From contig NZ_CP026101.1 in assembly GCF_002902945.1 (NCBI RefSeq), forward strand, positions 1,736,001 to 1,800,000: a DNA stretch of 64,000 nucleotides, read 5' to 3'. The notes beneath the pieces are model-generated. The model ran no database searches. It had not been told where the DNA came from and saw nothing but the letters and a program-made list of their open reading frames with translations. Of the stretch, positions 10,323-18,652 are shown piece by piece (position 1 is the first letter of the stretch; each line of letters opens with the position of its first letter). The position numbers were made by a program, and so were the translations under genes. This stretch comes from Paraburkholderia caribensis. Lineage in GTDB: Bacteria > Pseudomonadota > Gammaproteobacteria > Burkholderiales > Burkholderiaceae.

Positions 10323-10884
10323 GGAGTTCTCCACGCAGCCTGGCCTGGCTGCGGCGTTGGGCTCGCACGAACTTCATTTTGGCGGTTCGTGTCGGGTCCG
10401 CGGTTGCACAATATGCTTATACGTTCGTGCGCCGGGATGGAAAAAAGCACATCGATAGTGCGCTGATTCACCGGGACGACGCACAAAACGTGGTCTCACT
10501 CGTGCATGGGAGAATTTGTGCACGAAGCATACCATTCCTAGGGTTTGTCTGAATATGACTGAGACAAGTGTTACGGATAGAAACAATCTTGTCCTTTTTG
10601 CTGCGTCGTTTAGTTCCTGGCTGTCACAGAAATGCCGCCGGTTGCAACGTTTCGTACGATGCGCGAACAGCGCGATGCAGCGTGTCCATGCTCGCGCCGC
10701 CGTCATGACAAACGGATGCGCGCGTGGATTGCGCACAACAGAATTGACGCAGTTACATTCGCATTGATGTGCGACGCATAAGGTGCGCGTGTGCAGCGGC
10801 GTTATTTATTTGTGATGCATAGTGGCCGCTGCATGAAACGAACAAGACGTGGGATGGCGTGGATGGGTCGCGTCGATCGACGGC
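10323..10884. other. Non-coding stretch upstream of the transposase-domain gene
   Basis: About 560 bases with no convincing gene. A short open frame at 10516-10767 on the plus strand has no ribosome site and low-complexity composition. The promoter of the transposase-domain gene should lie in its left part, but no clear consensus was recognised. Confidence 0.45.
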
Positions 10885-11181
10885 TCAGCGAACAGGCGTC
10901 GCTGCGCGCTCGCCGACCACCGTGGTCCACGGCCGCACGCGCCATTTCGTGACCAGACCGTTGAGCACGTACGGATCGGCTTGCGCGAACGATTCGGCGA
11001 CGGCAGGCGAATCGCCTTCGAAGAGCAGCACGGCCATATCGACGGGATCGGCGAGCGCGCCGGCGAGATGCAGTTCGCCCCGTTCGGCGGCTGCCCATGC
11101 GAGCTTCAGATGCGCGCCGCGAAACTCCGCGCGACGCTCAAGATAATCCGACGACACATCGTAGATCAGCAGATAGTGCAT
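10885..11181 (-). CDS. YciI family protein
   Basis: Small cytoplasmic protein of 98 residues with the YciI alpha/beta ferredoxin-like fold. It begins MHYLLIYDVSSDYLERR and shows the family's conserved histidine (RGAHLKLA), the aspartate-containing LADPVDMAVLLF strand and the AQADPYVLNGLV helix. Members are thought to be dimeric enzymes of unclear substrate; some degrade chlorinated aromatics. AGGAGC sits 9 bases before ATG 11181. It is a single-gene unit divergent from the psiF-like gene. Family call is good, function unknown. Confidence 0.85.
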   Translation of the reverse strand: MHYLLIYDVSSDYLERRAEFRGAHLKLAWAAAERGELHLAGALADPVDMAVLLFEGDSPAVAESFAQADPYVLNGLVTKWRVRPWTTVVGERAATPVR

Positions 11182-11445
11182 AGCGAAAGCTCCTAAATGG
11201 CGATGACGGCAACGACTCGAGCATAACGGTTCACGCGTTCAGGGTAAGCGATCTTAGGGAAAGACCTGTGCAGTCTGAGTGCGGCATGCGTCAACCGTTT
11301 GCACTGTCCGCTCGTTCTGACAGCACCATGCATCGCCATGGTGACGGCGATCACAGCGAAAGCTATCGGCCCGCGGCTGTCCGCCCTGGCTCGATGCCCG
11401 TCGCACGATAACCAACAACATTCACAACCCGTGATGGAGTGTCCC

Positions 11446-11742
11446 ATGAAGATCCAAGCCGCTCTCGCTGCCCTCGCCCTGACGGGTCTGCTCGCGTCGC
11501 CCGCTTTCGCCGCGAACAGCCAGCAATCGAAGATGACGGACTGCAACAAGCAGGCAGGCGACAAGAAGGGAGACGAACGCAAGGCGTTCATGCAGACCTG
11601 CCTGTCGGCGAAGCCGGCGGCGGCCGCGTCGGGACCGATGACGCAGCAGGACAAGATGAAGATGTGCAACAAGCAGGCGGCCGACAAGAAAGGCGACGAG
11701 CGCAAGGCGTTCATGAGCACCTGTCTGAGCAACAAGGGCTGA
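11446..11742 (+). CDS. psiF: PsiF repeat family periplasmic protein
   Basis: A 98-residue exported protein. A signal peptide (ALAALALTGLLASPAFA) is followed by two near-identical PsiF repeats of about 26 residues. Each carries a cysteine pair and the core CNKQA.DKKGDERKAFM..CLS. PsiF of enterobacteria is phosphate-starvation inducible, but the biochemical role is unknown; no Pho box was recognised here. GGAG lies 7 bases before ATG 11446, and longer in-frame extensions would precede the signal peptide. A strong terminator follows at 11819. Confidence 0.9.
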   Translation: MKIQAALAALALTGLLASPAFAANSQQSKMTDCNKQAGDKKGDERKAFMQTCLSAKPAAAASGPMTQQDKMKMCNKQAADKKGDERKAFMSTCLSNKG

Positions 11743-11818
11743 GATCCTCGTTTGCGCTTCACCTCGCGTCGTGTGTGTGGGTTCGCGCGGCGCGGGATGC
11801 GAGAGGCGGTATCGACGG

Positions 11819-11849
11819 GCGGCGTCCATTGCGGACGCCGCTTTTCTTT
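11819..11849 (+). terminator. Intrinsic terminator after the psiF-like gene
   Basis: Nine-base-pair GC stem GCGGCGTCC / GGACGCCGC around a 5-base loop, directly followed by TTTTCTTT. Confidence 0.85.
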
Positions 11850-12075
11850 GGGCTTCGCGGGCGCGCGGCAGCGCAGTCGCGTCGAACCTGAAGCGTTGCG
11901 CATGCGCCCCTGCCAGATGGCGCACACAAGCGGTGCATTCACGTCATCACACCTGCACTTGTCTGGCCGTTTTCTTCTATGATGGCGGCACAGACGGCCC
12001 TGCCCCACACAAAACAAAGTCCCACGGGCCGCCAGCTTGTCGTTGATGCCGCAAGCGCATCGCACGGAGGCAAGG

Positions 12076-12522
12076 ATGGTTGGGAGACACAAGAATCGCT
12101 GGTTGCGTCGCTGGCTGGTGGTGATCGTCTTCTGGGCGGTGCCCGTGGCGATCGTCGCCGTGCGCGAGATTCAGGAGGAAATGGCCTATAACCGGGTCGA
12201 CCTGAACAACGCGCTCACGACCTGGCAGCTGACCGACGCGCAACGCGCCGCAGGCGCCGCCGCGCGCTGCCACGGCACGCCCGACATGGCGCGCGCGTCC
12301 GGTTGCCCCGCCGACGTGCTGAGCGCGAACGCGCCGCGCCAGCAAGATGCGCTCAACGAGTACGCGGTCCGCAAAAGCACGCTGGCAGGTTATCTGTGGC
12401 ATGCGTTCGTCGGCTATTGGGTCGTGCCCGCCGCGACCATCTTCGCGATCGGCTTCATCATCGGCATGGTGCGCCGCGCGCTGAGGCGGCCGCCCGTCAA
12501 TAAAAGTCCAGCGAATCATTAG
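12076..12522 (+). CDS. Two-helix membrane protein, function unknown
   Basis: A 148-residue protein with a basic N-terminus, one membrane helix (WLVVIVFWAVPVAIVAV), a loop of about 70 residues and a second helix (VVPAATIFAIGFIIGMV) before a basic tail. By the positive-inside rule both ends are cytoplasmic and the loop is periplasmic. The loop contains two cysteines (RCHGTPD and SGCPAD) that could form a disulphide. Start ATG 12076 has a GGAGG ribosome site; an earlier in-frame ATG at 12037 lacks one. No family was recognised. It stands alone, convergent with nothing nearby. Confidence 0.7.
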   Translation: MVGRHKNRWLRRWLVVIVFWAVPVAIVAVREIQEEMAYNRVDLNNALTTWQLTDAQRAAGAAARCHGTPDMARASGCPADVLSANAPRQQDALNEYAVRKSTLAGYLWHAFVGYWVVPAATIFAIGFIIGMVRRALRRPPVNKSPANH

Positions 12523-12957
12523 CGCTCCAGCTACCTTCTCGCGCAGTACAGCGTGGCCCGAAAGTTTGCCGGCGGCGGGCGCCAGGCGGCGCCCGTCCGA
12601 TGGGCCGCTGCTGCTTTCCCGCAACACTTTCCGTTCGCTTACAGCGAGAGGCGCGGCAGCGCAGAAACGGTAAATACGACTGCTTCCGGTCGAAGCGCCA
12701 GCAGCTCGAATCGGGACTGGCGGCGCACATTGCCGTCTTCGCGCGGGTGCGCCGGACAGCAGCCGGACAGGCTTCCCGCCCGCGCGACCGACCGGCCAGA
12801 TTTACCCAACAGATCGCCGACTATCGGCAGAGTGCCCGTCAGACAAGGGTTTGCGCGGTGTCCCCAGAACCCTTGCATTGCTGGTTGGTGTGATATAACT
12901 AAACAGGCAACCCGCGTGAACTGAGGCTGCACCCCGGAACCACGATGGAGAAAAACG
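12523..12957 (+). promoter_or_regulatory. Leader and putative promoter of the SYLF lipoprotein gene
   Basis: A 435-base gap without a gene. It contains a GC hairpin (GGGCGCC 12577-12583 with GGCGCCC 12588-12594) lacking a T-run. Nearer the gene is a possible promoter with TTGCAT at 12873-12878 and TATAAC at 12894-12899. The 15-base spacing is short, so the call is tentative. A GGAG ribosome site precedes ATG 12958. Confidence 0.35.
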
Positions 12958-13545
12958 ATGCAAAGACGAAACTTCATGCTGAAGAGCACCGCCGCGCTCG
13001 CTTTCGGAACCCTTGCACTGGCCGGCTGCACCACCACCAAGAGCAGCGGGGAGTCTGCCGCTACGGACATGTCGAAACGGCAGTCGATCGACGCCAGTGT
13101 CGACGGCACCATGTCCCGCCTCTACACGACGGTCAACGGCTCGCGCGAGCTGGTTTCGAAGGCGCGCGGCATTCTTGTTTTCCCGTCCGTGCTGCAGGTC
13201 GGCTTCGTGGTCGGCGGCCAGTACGGCGAAGGCTCGCTGCGCGTAGGCGGCAGCACGGTCGGCTACTACAGCACGATCTCCGGCTCGTTCGGCTTGCAAG
13301 CCGGCGCGCAGTCGAAGGCGATCATCTTCCTGTTCATGACGCAGGACTCGCTCGACAAATTCCGCAGTTCGGACGGCTGGTCGGTCGGCGCCGATGCGTC
13401 CGTCGCGCTCGTCAAGATGGGCGCGAACGGCGCCGTCGATACGACCACGGCCACCGCGCCCGTCGAAGTGTTCATCCTGACAAACGCCGGCCTGATGGCC
13501 GATGTGTCGCTGGCAGGCACGAAGGTGTCGAAGCTCAAGATCTGA
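12958..13545 (+). CDS. SYLF/Ysc84-domain lipoprotein
   Basis: A 195-residue envelope lipoprotein. The N-terminus begins QRRNFMLKSTA, has a hydrophobic core and ends in the lipobox LALAGC. The RRNF start resembles a twin-arginine motif. The rest is a SYLF (Ysc84-like) domain: LVSKARGILVFPSV, a Gly-rich YGEGSLRVGG segment and the conserved FLFMTQDSLDKF and SVGADASVALV stretches. SYLF domains bind lipids or actin in eukaryotes; the bacterial function is unknown, although such lipoproteins are widespread in Burkholderia. Monocistronic, ended by the hairpin at 13697. Confidence 0.88.
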   Translation: MQRRNFMLKSTAALAFGTLALAGCTTTKSSGESAATDMSKRQSIDASVDGTMSRLYTTVNGSRELVSKARGILVFPSVLQVGFVVGGQYGEGSLRVGGSTVGYYSTISGSFGLQAGAQSKAIIFLFMTQDSLDKFRSSDGWSVGADASVALVKMGANGAVDTTTATAPVEVFILTNAGLMADVSLAGTKVSKLKI

Positions 13546-13696
13546 CGGCACGGCGGCGTCGATGCAGCGCTACGGGACGCGGACGGGAGTCCGCCTTGCG
13601 GTTCCGGCACGTCGTCGATGGGAGCGCGCGGCAACGCCACCCTGCTCCATTGGCGACGGATGTGACGAACACGGTGAATGACTGCCGTGAATGACC

Positions 13697-13735
13697 AAGG
13701 GCGACGCAATTCTCGGATTGCGTCGCCCTTTCTTT
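13697..13735. terminator. Bidirectional intrinsic terminator
   Basis: Fourteen-base stem AAGGGCGACGCAAT / ATTGCGTCGCCCTT around a 6-base loop, with a T-rich tail on the plus strand. It separates the converging SYLF lipoprotein and glycosyltransferase genes. Confidence 0.88.
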
Positions 13736-13756
13736 ATCTGGCGCTGCCGTCCCGCC

Positions 13757-14818
13757 TCAGGTGCCGTCGATCACCTTGAAGCGCGAACGCTTCTGCGCGC
13801 GGATCACCGACTGGTACGCGTCCACGTATTGCTGCGCCATCCGGTGCGATGTGAAGCGCTCTTCGAAGCGTTGGCGCACGCCCGCGCGCGGCAGCTTGTG
13901 CAGACGGTTGACGGCAGCCACCGCGCCGATCTCGTCCTCGACGATGAAGCCGGACACGCCGTCGTCGATCACCTCGGGCACCGAGCCGCGATTGAAGGCG
14001 ATGACGGGCGTGCCGCACGCCATCGCTTCGATCATCACCAGGCCGAACGGCTCCGGCCAGTCGATCGGAAACAGCAGCGCATGCGCGCCGGACAGAAACT
14101 CGGCCTTCTGATGATCGGCGATCTCGCCGATGTACTCGACATACGGCAGATCCAGCAACGGCTTGATCTCGCGCTCGAAGTACTCGGCGTCGGCGGCATC
14201 GACCTTGGCGGCGATGCGGATCGGAATGCCACAGCGGCCCGCGATGCGGATCGCCGTATCGACGCGCTTTTCGGGCGAAATGCGGCCGAGAAACGCGAGG
14301 TACTTCTGCTCGACGGGCTGTGGCGTGTAAAGCGTTTCCGGCAGGCCGTGATAGACCGTGCTGAGCCAGCGCGCCTGCGGCAGCGGATGACGCTGTGAGT
14401 TCGAGATCGAGATGACGGGCGCGGTGTTGAACGTGTCGAACACCGGCTGCTGCTCGGGCAAGTCGAGGCGCCCGTGCAAGGTCGTGACGAACGGCGTGTC
14501 CTGCCGCTTGAACACCGAAAACGAGTAGTAGTCCATGTGAAAATGGAGCACGTCGAAGTCTTCGGCCTGACGGCGGACCAGCTCCATCAGCAGCATGTGC
14601 GGCGCGATGCGGTCGCGAATGCCGGGATCGAGCCGCAGCGCGCGCGGCCACACGGGTTCGAGCTTCGCGCGCGTAACGGAATCCCCGCTGGCGAAGAGCG
14701 TCACGTCATGGCCCAGGTCGACGAGCGCCTCGGTGATGTACGACACGACGCGCTCAGTGCCGCCATAGAGCTTCGGCGGCACGGATTCGGTCAAGGGAGC
14801 GATCTGCGCAATTCTCAT
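13757..14818 (-). CDS. Glycosyltransferase family 4 protein
   Basis: GT-B fold retaining glycosyltransferase of 353 residues, acceptor and donor unknown. The N-terminal domain begins RIAQIAPLTESVPPKLYGG, with the glycine loop used for phosphate contact, and includes LHFHMDYYSF. The C-terminal nucleotide-sugar domain has LGRISPEKRVDTAIRIA and the E-x7-E motif in PEPFGLVMIEAMACGTPVIA. GGAGAC precedes ATG 14818. It is separated from the EPS genes by 5 kb and is a single transcription unit, so a role in EPS is not implied. Similar genes are usually annotated as mannosyl- or glucosyltransferases. Confidence 0.88.
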   Translation of the reverse strand: MRIAQIAPLTESVPPKLYGGTERVVSYITEALVDLGHDVTLFASGDSVTRAKLEPVWPRALRLDPGIRDRIAPHMLLMELVRRQAEDFDVLHFHMDYYSFSVFKRQDTPFVTTLHGRLDLPEQQPVFDTFNTAPVISISNSQRHPLPQARWLSTVYHGLPETLYTPQPVEQKYLAFLGRISPEKRVDTAIRIAGRCGIPIRIAAKVDAADAEYFEREIKPLLDLPYVEYIGEIADHQKAEFLSGAHALLFPIDWPEPFGLVMIEAMACGTPVIAFNRGSVPEVIDDGVSGFIVEDEIGAVAAVNRLHKLPRAGVRQRFEERFTSHRMAQQYVDAYQSVIRAQKRSRFKVIDGT

Positions 14819-14993
14819 CTGTGTCTCCAGGGGCCGCTTGAACGCGGCTGCAGCGAGCAGTGGCGACCGAGTATGACAGCAGGCAGGCAGCCGATCAAAC
14901 GCGGTTTGGCGATTTCATGCGCGCTGTGGCGCAATGTCGGGTTTATCCGTACGCGGCGTCGAAAGACGTTCGAACCACGCTTCCGGCTTCCCT

Positions 14994-15032
14994 AAAAAGA
15001 CACGCGCGCCCTACCGTCGGGCCACGCGTGTC
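14994..15032 (-). terminator. Intrinsic terminator downstream of the AAA ATPase gene
   Basis: On the minus strand GACACGCG...CGCGTGTC forms an 8-bp stem, extended inward by a GCCC/GGGC pair and followed by TTTTT. It lies about 165 bases past the ATPase stop codon. The rest of 14819-15198 shows no gene. Confidence 0.75.
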
Positions 15033-15198
15033 CAATGCAACGATTATTGCCCGGTGCCGCCCGGAATGCCGCAGGTATTTCATTTGCATTACGCTGTTAC
15101 AGTCGGGAAACACTCGCTTCGGGCAATCCCTTCTTGCCCTTTCTCACGAGTTACTGCGCTGTGCGAAGCGCTTTGCCCTGTCGGCCGCTCGCGTCGCG

Positions 15199-16362
15199 CT
15201 AGCGGGCGGGCCACTTCCACGCAGGCAGATCGCGCGACTCGGCATCGGCGATGCGGGTCGCGCCCAACTGTTTTTCGAGCACGACGGATTCGCTGCCGTC
15301 CTCGCGTTCCAGCGCCGCGATGAGCCGCGCCGCATGCGACACGACGATAACCTGCGAACGCAGCGACGCCCGCGCGATCAGCCGCGCGAGCGCCGGCAGC
15401 AGATCGGGATGCAGGCTGGTTTCCGGCTCGTTCAGCACGAGCAGCGCGGGTGGCCTGGGCGTGAGCAGCGCCGCGACGAGCAACAGGTAGCGCAGCGTAC
15501 CGTCGGACAATTCGGCGCCCTTCAGCGCGCGCAGCAAACCCTGCTGCTGCATCGTCACCTCGAAGCGCCCCTCGATATTGGTGATTACGACGCGCGAACC
15601 GGGAAAGGCGTCGTGAATGGCGGCATCGAGCGCGGCCGCGTCGCCGATTTCGTGGATCGTCTGCAGCGCGGCGGCAAGATCGGCGCCGTCGTCGCCGAGC
15701 ACGGGCGTGTGCGTGCCGATCTGCGGCAGGCGCACGGGAGACTCCACATCCGTCCTGAAATGATCGTAGAAACGCCAGGAACGGATCTGCTCGCGCACGG
15801 CGATCATCTCCGGCGCGCTACGCGGGTCAGAAAACTCCGTCATCATGCTGTCGAAACTGGCGACGGTATGCGGAATAGTCTGCCATTCACCGTCGTCGTC
15901 ACGCGTGCGGATCGACGCGCCATGCCGGTCGACCAGCAGCGCCGACGGACGCAACACGGGACCGCTCCAGATGCATTCGCGCTTGATAACGGGATCGAGC
16001 CCGAACTGGGTTTCTCCAGGAATGGGCAGACCGAGATCGATTGCGTAGCCGAATTCGTCGCCTGCAAAACCGAGCCGCAGATTGACGGGCTCTGTGCGGC
16101 GCGTGCCCTGCACGGGCGTGTCGCCCGCCAGCATCGCGCGGGAGAAGCGCTCGGGGCCCGCCCATAGCGTGGACTGCAGCCCGCCCTCGCGCGCCAGCGA
16201 CGGAATCACACCGCCGCGCGCCGTCACGGCCAGCAGCCGCAACGCCCGATACACGCTCGATTTGCCGCTGCCGTTCGCGCCTGTAATCACGTTCAGGCGC
16301 GCAAGCGGCACGATCAGATCGCGCAGCGAGCGATAGTTGGCGATGGCGAGCGTCGTCAGCAT
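15199..16362 (-). CDS. AAA family ATPase (RecF/OLD-like, COG4637 type)
   Basis: A 387-residue ABC/SMC-like ATPase without a visible nuclease domain. It starts LTTLAIANYRSLRDLIVPL, typical of RecF/OLD-type ATPases. Walker A is GANGSGKSS near residue 30. The C-terminal lobe carries a signature-like ELSDGTLRYLLLVA, Walker B LLVLNEPETSLHP and the switch histidine VVSHAA. The middle of the protein would form the inserted arm. Related proteins are fused or paired with TOPRIM nucleases in defence systems, but none is adjacent here. Neighbours are a glycosyltransferase and otsA. Function unknown; DNA repair or defence is only a guess. Confidence 0.85.
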   Translation of the reverse strand: MLTTLAIANYRSLRDLIVPLARLNVITGANGSGKSSVYRALRLLAVTARGGVIPSLAREGGLQSTLWAGPERFSRAMLAGDTPVQGTRRTEPVNLRLGFAGDEFGYAIDLGLPIPGETQFGLDPVIKRECIWSGPVLRPSALLVDRHGASIRTRDDDGEWQTIPHTVASFDSMMTEFSDPRSAPEMIAVREQIRSWRFYDHFRTDVESPVRLPQIGTHTPVLGDDGADLAAALQTIHEIGDAAALDAAIHDAFPGSRVVITNIEGRFEVTMQQQGLLRALKGAELSDGTLRYLLLVAALLTPRPPALLVLNEPETSLHPDLLPALARLIARASLRSQVIVVSHAARLIAALEREDGSESVVLEKQLGATRIADAESRDLPAWKWPAR

Positions 16363-16438
16363 CCATGCTCCGCGGAGCCGACGCCTGGCGCCGGCAAGAC
16401 AGGATTATTCTGGATTTCGATTGGATGCCTGCGCCGCA

Positions 16439-17884
16439 TCAGCCGCGTCCCGCCTTCTTTGCCTGCGCCCGCCCTTCGCGGCCGCTATCGGGCAACGGCG
16501 CTGGTGTGGGGACGCTGCGCAGATCGCGCAGGAACGAATCGCGCCACACGCCCAGATCGTTTTTGCGCAGTGCCTGCATATCCAGATCATGGCGCCGCTT
16601 GCGCTCGTCGAGCGGCATCGAGAGCGCGCGCTGCAATGCGTCGCACATGCCGAGCGAATCATGAGGATTCACGATCAATGCGCCTTCAAGCTCGGCCGCC
16701 GCGCCCGCGAACATGGACAGCACCAGCACGCCGGGATCGTCCGGATTCTGGGCCGCGACATATTCCTTCGCGACGAGGTTCATCCCGTCGTGCAGAGGCG
16801 TGACGAACCCGACCTGCGATTCGCGGAACAGCGACATCAGTTTCCAGCGGTCGTACTGCTGGTTCAGATAGCGGATCGGGGTGTAATCGAGACCCGAGTA
16901 CTTTCCGTTGATGCGCCCTGCTTCGTACTCCAGTTGCTGACGGATGTCCTGGTAGGTGGTGACGTCGGAGCGCGTGGGCGGCGCGATCTGCACGAGCGTG
17001 ACGTTGCCGCGCCACTCTGGCGAGCGCTCCAGCAACGCTTCGAAGGCCCGGAAGCGCTCGACCAGCCCTTTCGAATAATCGAGCCGGTCGACGCTCATGA
17101 TCAGCTTGCGCCCTTCGAGGCTCTGCTTCAGGTCGAGTACATGCTGACGGCTTTCGTAGCGCTTCGCCTGTTCGGCGATCTCGTCGGGAAACACGCCGAT
17201 CCGATAGACACCCGTACGCAATTGCCGGCCAAACGCTTCGGCGCGGCCATCGCTCGACACCGTGCCGCGTGCGTGCCGGCGCAGATAGTCGTGAAAAGCG
17301 AGCTCGTCGTTGTCAGTCTGAAAACCGAGCAGGTCATAGCAGCACAGTGACTTCACGAGTTCTTCGTGCGGCGGGATGTTCAGCAGAATCTGCGGCGCCG
17401 GAAACGGAATGTGCAGGAAGAAACCGATGCGGTTCCTGACGCCCTCGGATCGCAGCGCCTCGGCGAACGGGATCAGGTGATAGTCATGCACCCAGATGAT
17501 GTCGTCCGGTTCCAGCAGTTTGATGAGCTTGTGCGCCAGCCACGCGTTGACGCGCCGATAGCCCGCGTATTCCTCCCGCTCGTAGCGCGCGAGGTCGTTG
17601 CGATAGTGGAACACGGGCCACAGCGTCGCGTTCGAAAAGCCGCGGTAGTACTGGTCGTAGTCCTTGCGCGTGAGGCCCGTGGTCGCGAAGGTCACGGAGC
17701 CGTCGACGTCGAGCGTCGGCCCGGCGTTGGCGACTGTTTCGCTGACGACGTCTCCGCTCCACCCGAACCACACGCCGCCCGCGTCCTTCAGTGCGCCGAA
17801 AACGCCGACCGCGAGCCCCCCCGCGGAGCCTTTGGTCTCCGTTGGCGTTGCCACGCGATTCGACACGACGATCAGTCGGCCCAT
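16439..17884 (-). CDS. otsA: Alpha,alpha-trehalose-phosphate synthase (UDP-forming)
   Basis: Transfers glucose from UDP-glucose to glucose-6-phosphate, giving trehalose-6-phosphate for osmotic and desiccation tolerance. The 481-residue GT20 enzyme opens with LIVVSNRV and GSAGGLAVG. It has the WFGWSG region, the HDYHLIP motif and the donor-site VDRLDYSKGL and DGMNLVAKEYVAAQ. An unusual Pro/Gly/Lys-rich tail follows the domain. GGAGGG precedes ATG 17884. No otsB phosphatase gene is adjacent, so dephosphorylation must be encoded elsewhere in the genome. Confidence 0.95.
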   Translation of the reverse strand: MGRLIVVSNRVATPTETKGSAGGLAVGVFGALKDAGGVWFGWSGDVVSETVANAGPTLDVDGSVTFATTGLTRKDYDQYYRGFSNATLWPVFHYRNDLARYEREEYAGYRRVNAWLAHKLIKLLEPDDIIWVHDYHLIPFAEALRSEGVRNRIGFFLHIPFPAPQILLNIPPHEELVKSLCCYDLLGFQTDNDELAFHDYLRRHARGTVSSDGRAEAFGRQLRTGVYRIGVFPDEIAEQAKRYESRQHVLDLKQSLEGRKLIMSVDRLDYSKGLVERFRAFEALLERSPEWRGNVTLVQIAPPTRSDVTTYQDIRQQLEYEAGRINGKYSGLDYTPIRYLNQQYDRWKLMSLFRESQVGFVTPLHDGMNLVAKEYVAAQNPDDPGVLVLSMFAGAAAELEGALIVNPHDSLGMCDALQRALSMPLDERKRRHDLDMQALRKNDLGVWRDSFLRDLRSVPTPAPLPDSGREGRAQAKKAGRG

Positions 17885-18155
17885 GTTGCTGTCCCTCCGC
17901 TCTGGTTGGCGCGGCCGGTCTGCCGTGGCCGGCGCGCATTGTTCAGTGCTGGTAAGACCGCGGTTGCGCCCGATCAGTTGCACATTTGTGCGAGGCCGGA
18001 CGGCATAGGCCAAAAGACCGGTTTGGAACGGTGCCGACAACGCGTCGACTGCGTAGAAAAAAGCAGAAAACGCGCGCGGTGCAGCGAGCACGGCGCGCGT
18101 CGGGATGAATCGCGACGAACCAGACCTGGCGACGAAAACGAAAAGCGGCCGCCGC

Positions 18156-18512
18156 TCAGTTGCCCGACTTGCAGGGGAATGCCTTGCCGAGCCCCAGCGA
18201 GACGGCCGTGCTGGCGTTGTAGCCCGCCACGTTCGGGTTGTCGGCGATGTACTTGCGCACCGCGTCCGTCAGTTGTTGCGAGCGCGCTTCGGGCGGCAGG
18301 CAGAAATACTGGCCGACGCGCGGACCTGTCGTCCCGCCGATCGCGTCGATCGTGTTGAACACACCGTCGGCAGCGCCTTCGATATAGGCCGCACACGCGC
18401 TACGCGACGCCACGTCGGTCTTCGTGCACAGCTTGTTGAGATCGCCCCCCGTAAACGCGGCAGCCGTCAACGGCACAGCGAGCGCGCCGAAGCAAATCAA
18501 AACCCGCAGCAT
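18156..18512 (-). CDS. Rap1a/Tai-like periplasmic protein
   Basis: A 118-residue exported protein. A signal peptide (VLICFGALAVPLTAAAF) precedes a small helical domain with conserved cysteines (KLCTKTD, RSACAAYIEGAADGVF, QYFCLPPEA and PCKSGN) and an N-terminal GGDLNKLC start. This pattern matches the Rap1a/Tai family. Its founding members are immunity proteins that protect against type VI amidase effectors in the periplasm. No effector or secretion gene is nearby, so the immunity role is not implied; many members are orphans. A short GC hairpin overlaps the stop codon and may end transcription. Confidence 0.75.
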   Translation of the reverse strand: MLRVLICFGALAVPLTAAAFTGGDLNKLCTKTDVASRSACAAYIEGAADGVFNTIDAIGGTTGPRVGQYFCLPPEARSQQLTDAVRKYIADNPNVAGYNASTAVSLGLGKAFPCKSGN

Positions 18513-18652
18513 GTTTTTTCCTTCCTGGTGTGAGCCCGGAACCAGACGGTGTCCGGCGGTCTTCGCCGCGCGGTTTTGGCCACCCGTCCCGGCTGCAATT
18601 CAGGCGCGTGGTGACCCGCGCCCAAGCTGCTATTTTGCACTGTTTTGCAGCG

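Noticed and set aside
10516..10767. Possible 83-residue gene in the gap after the transposase-domain gene
   Set aside because: No ribosome site, no signal or domain, and uneven composition; too weak to annotate.
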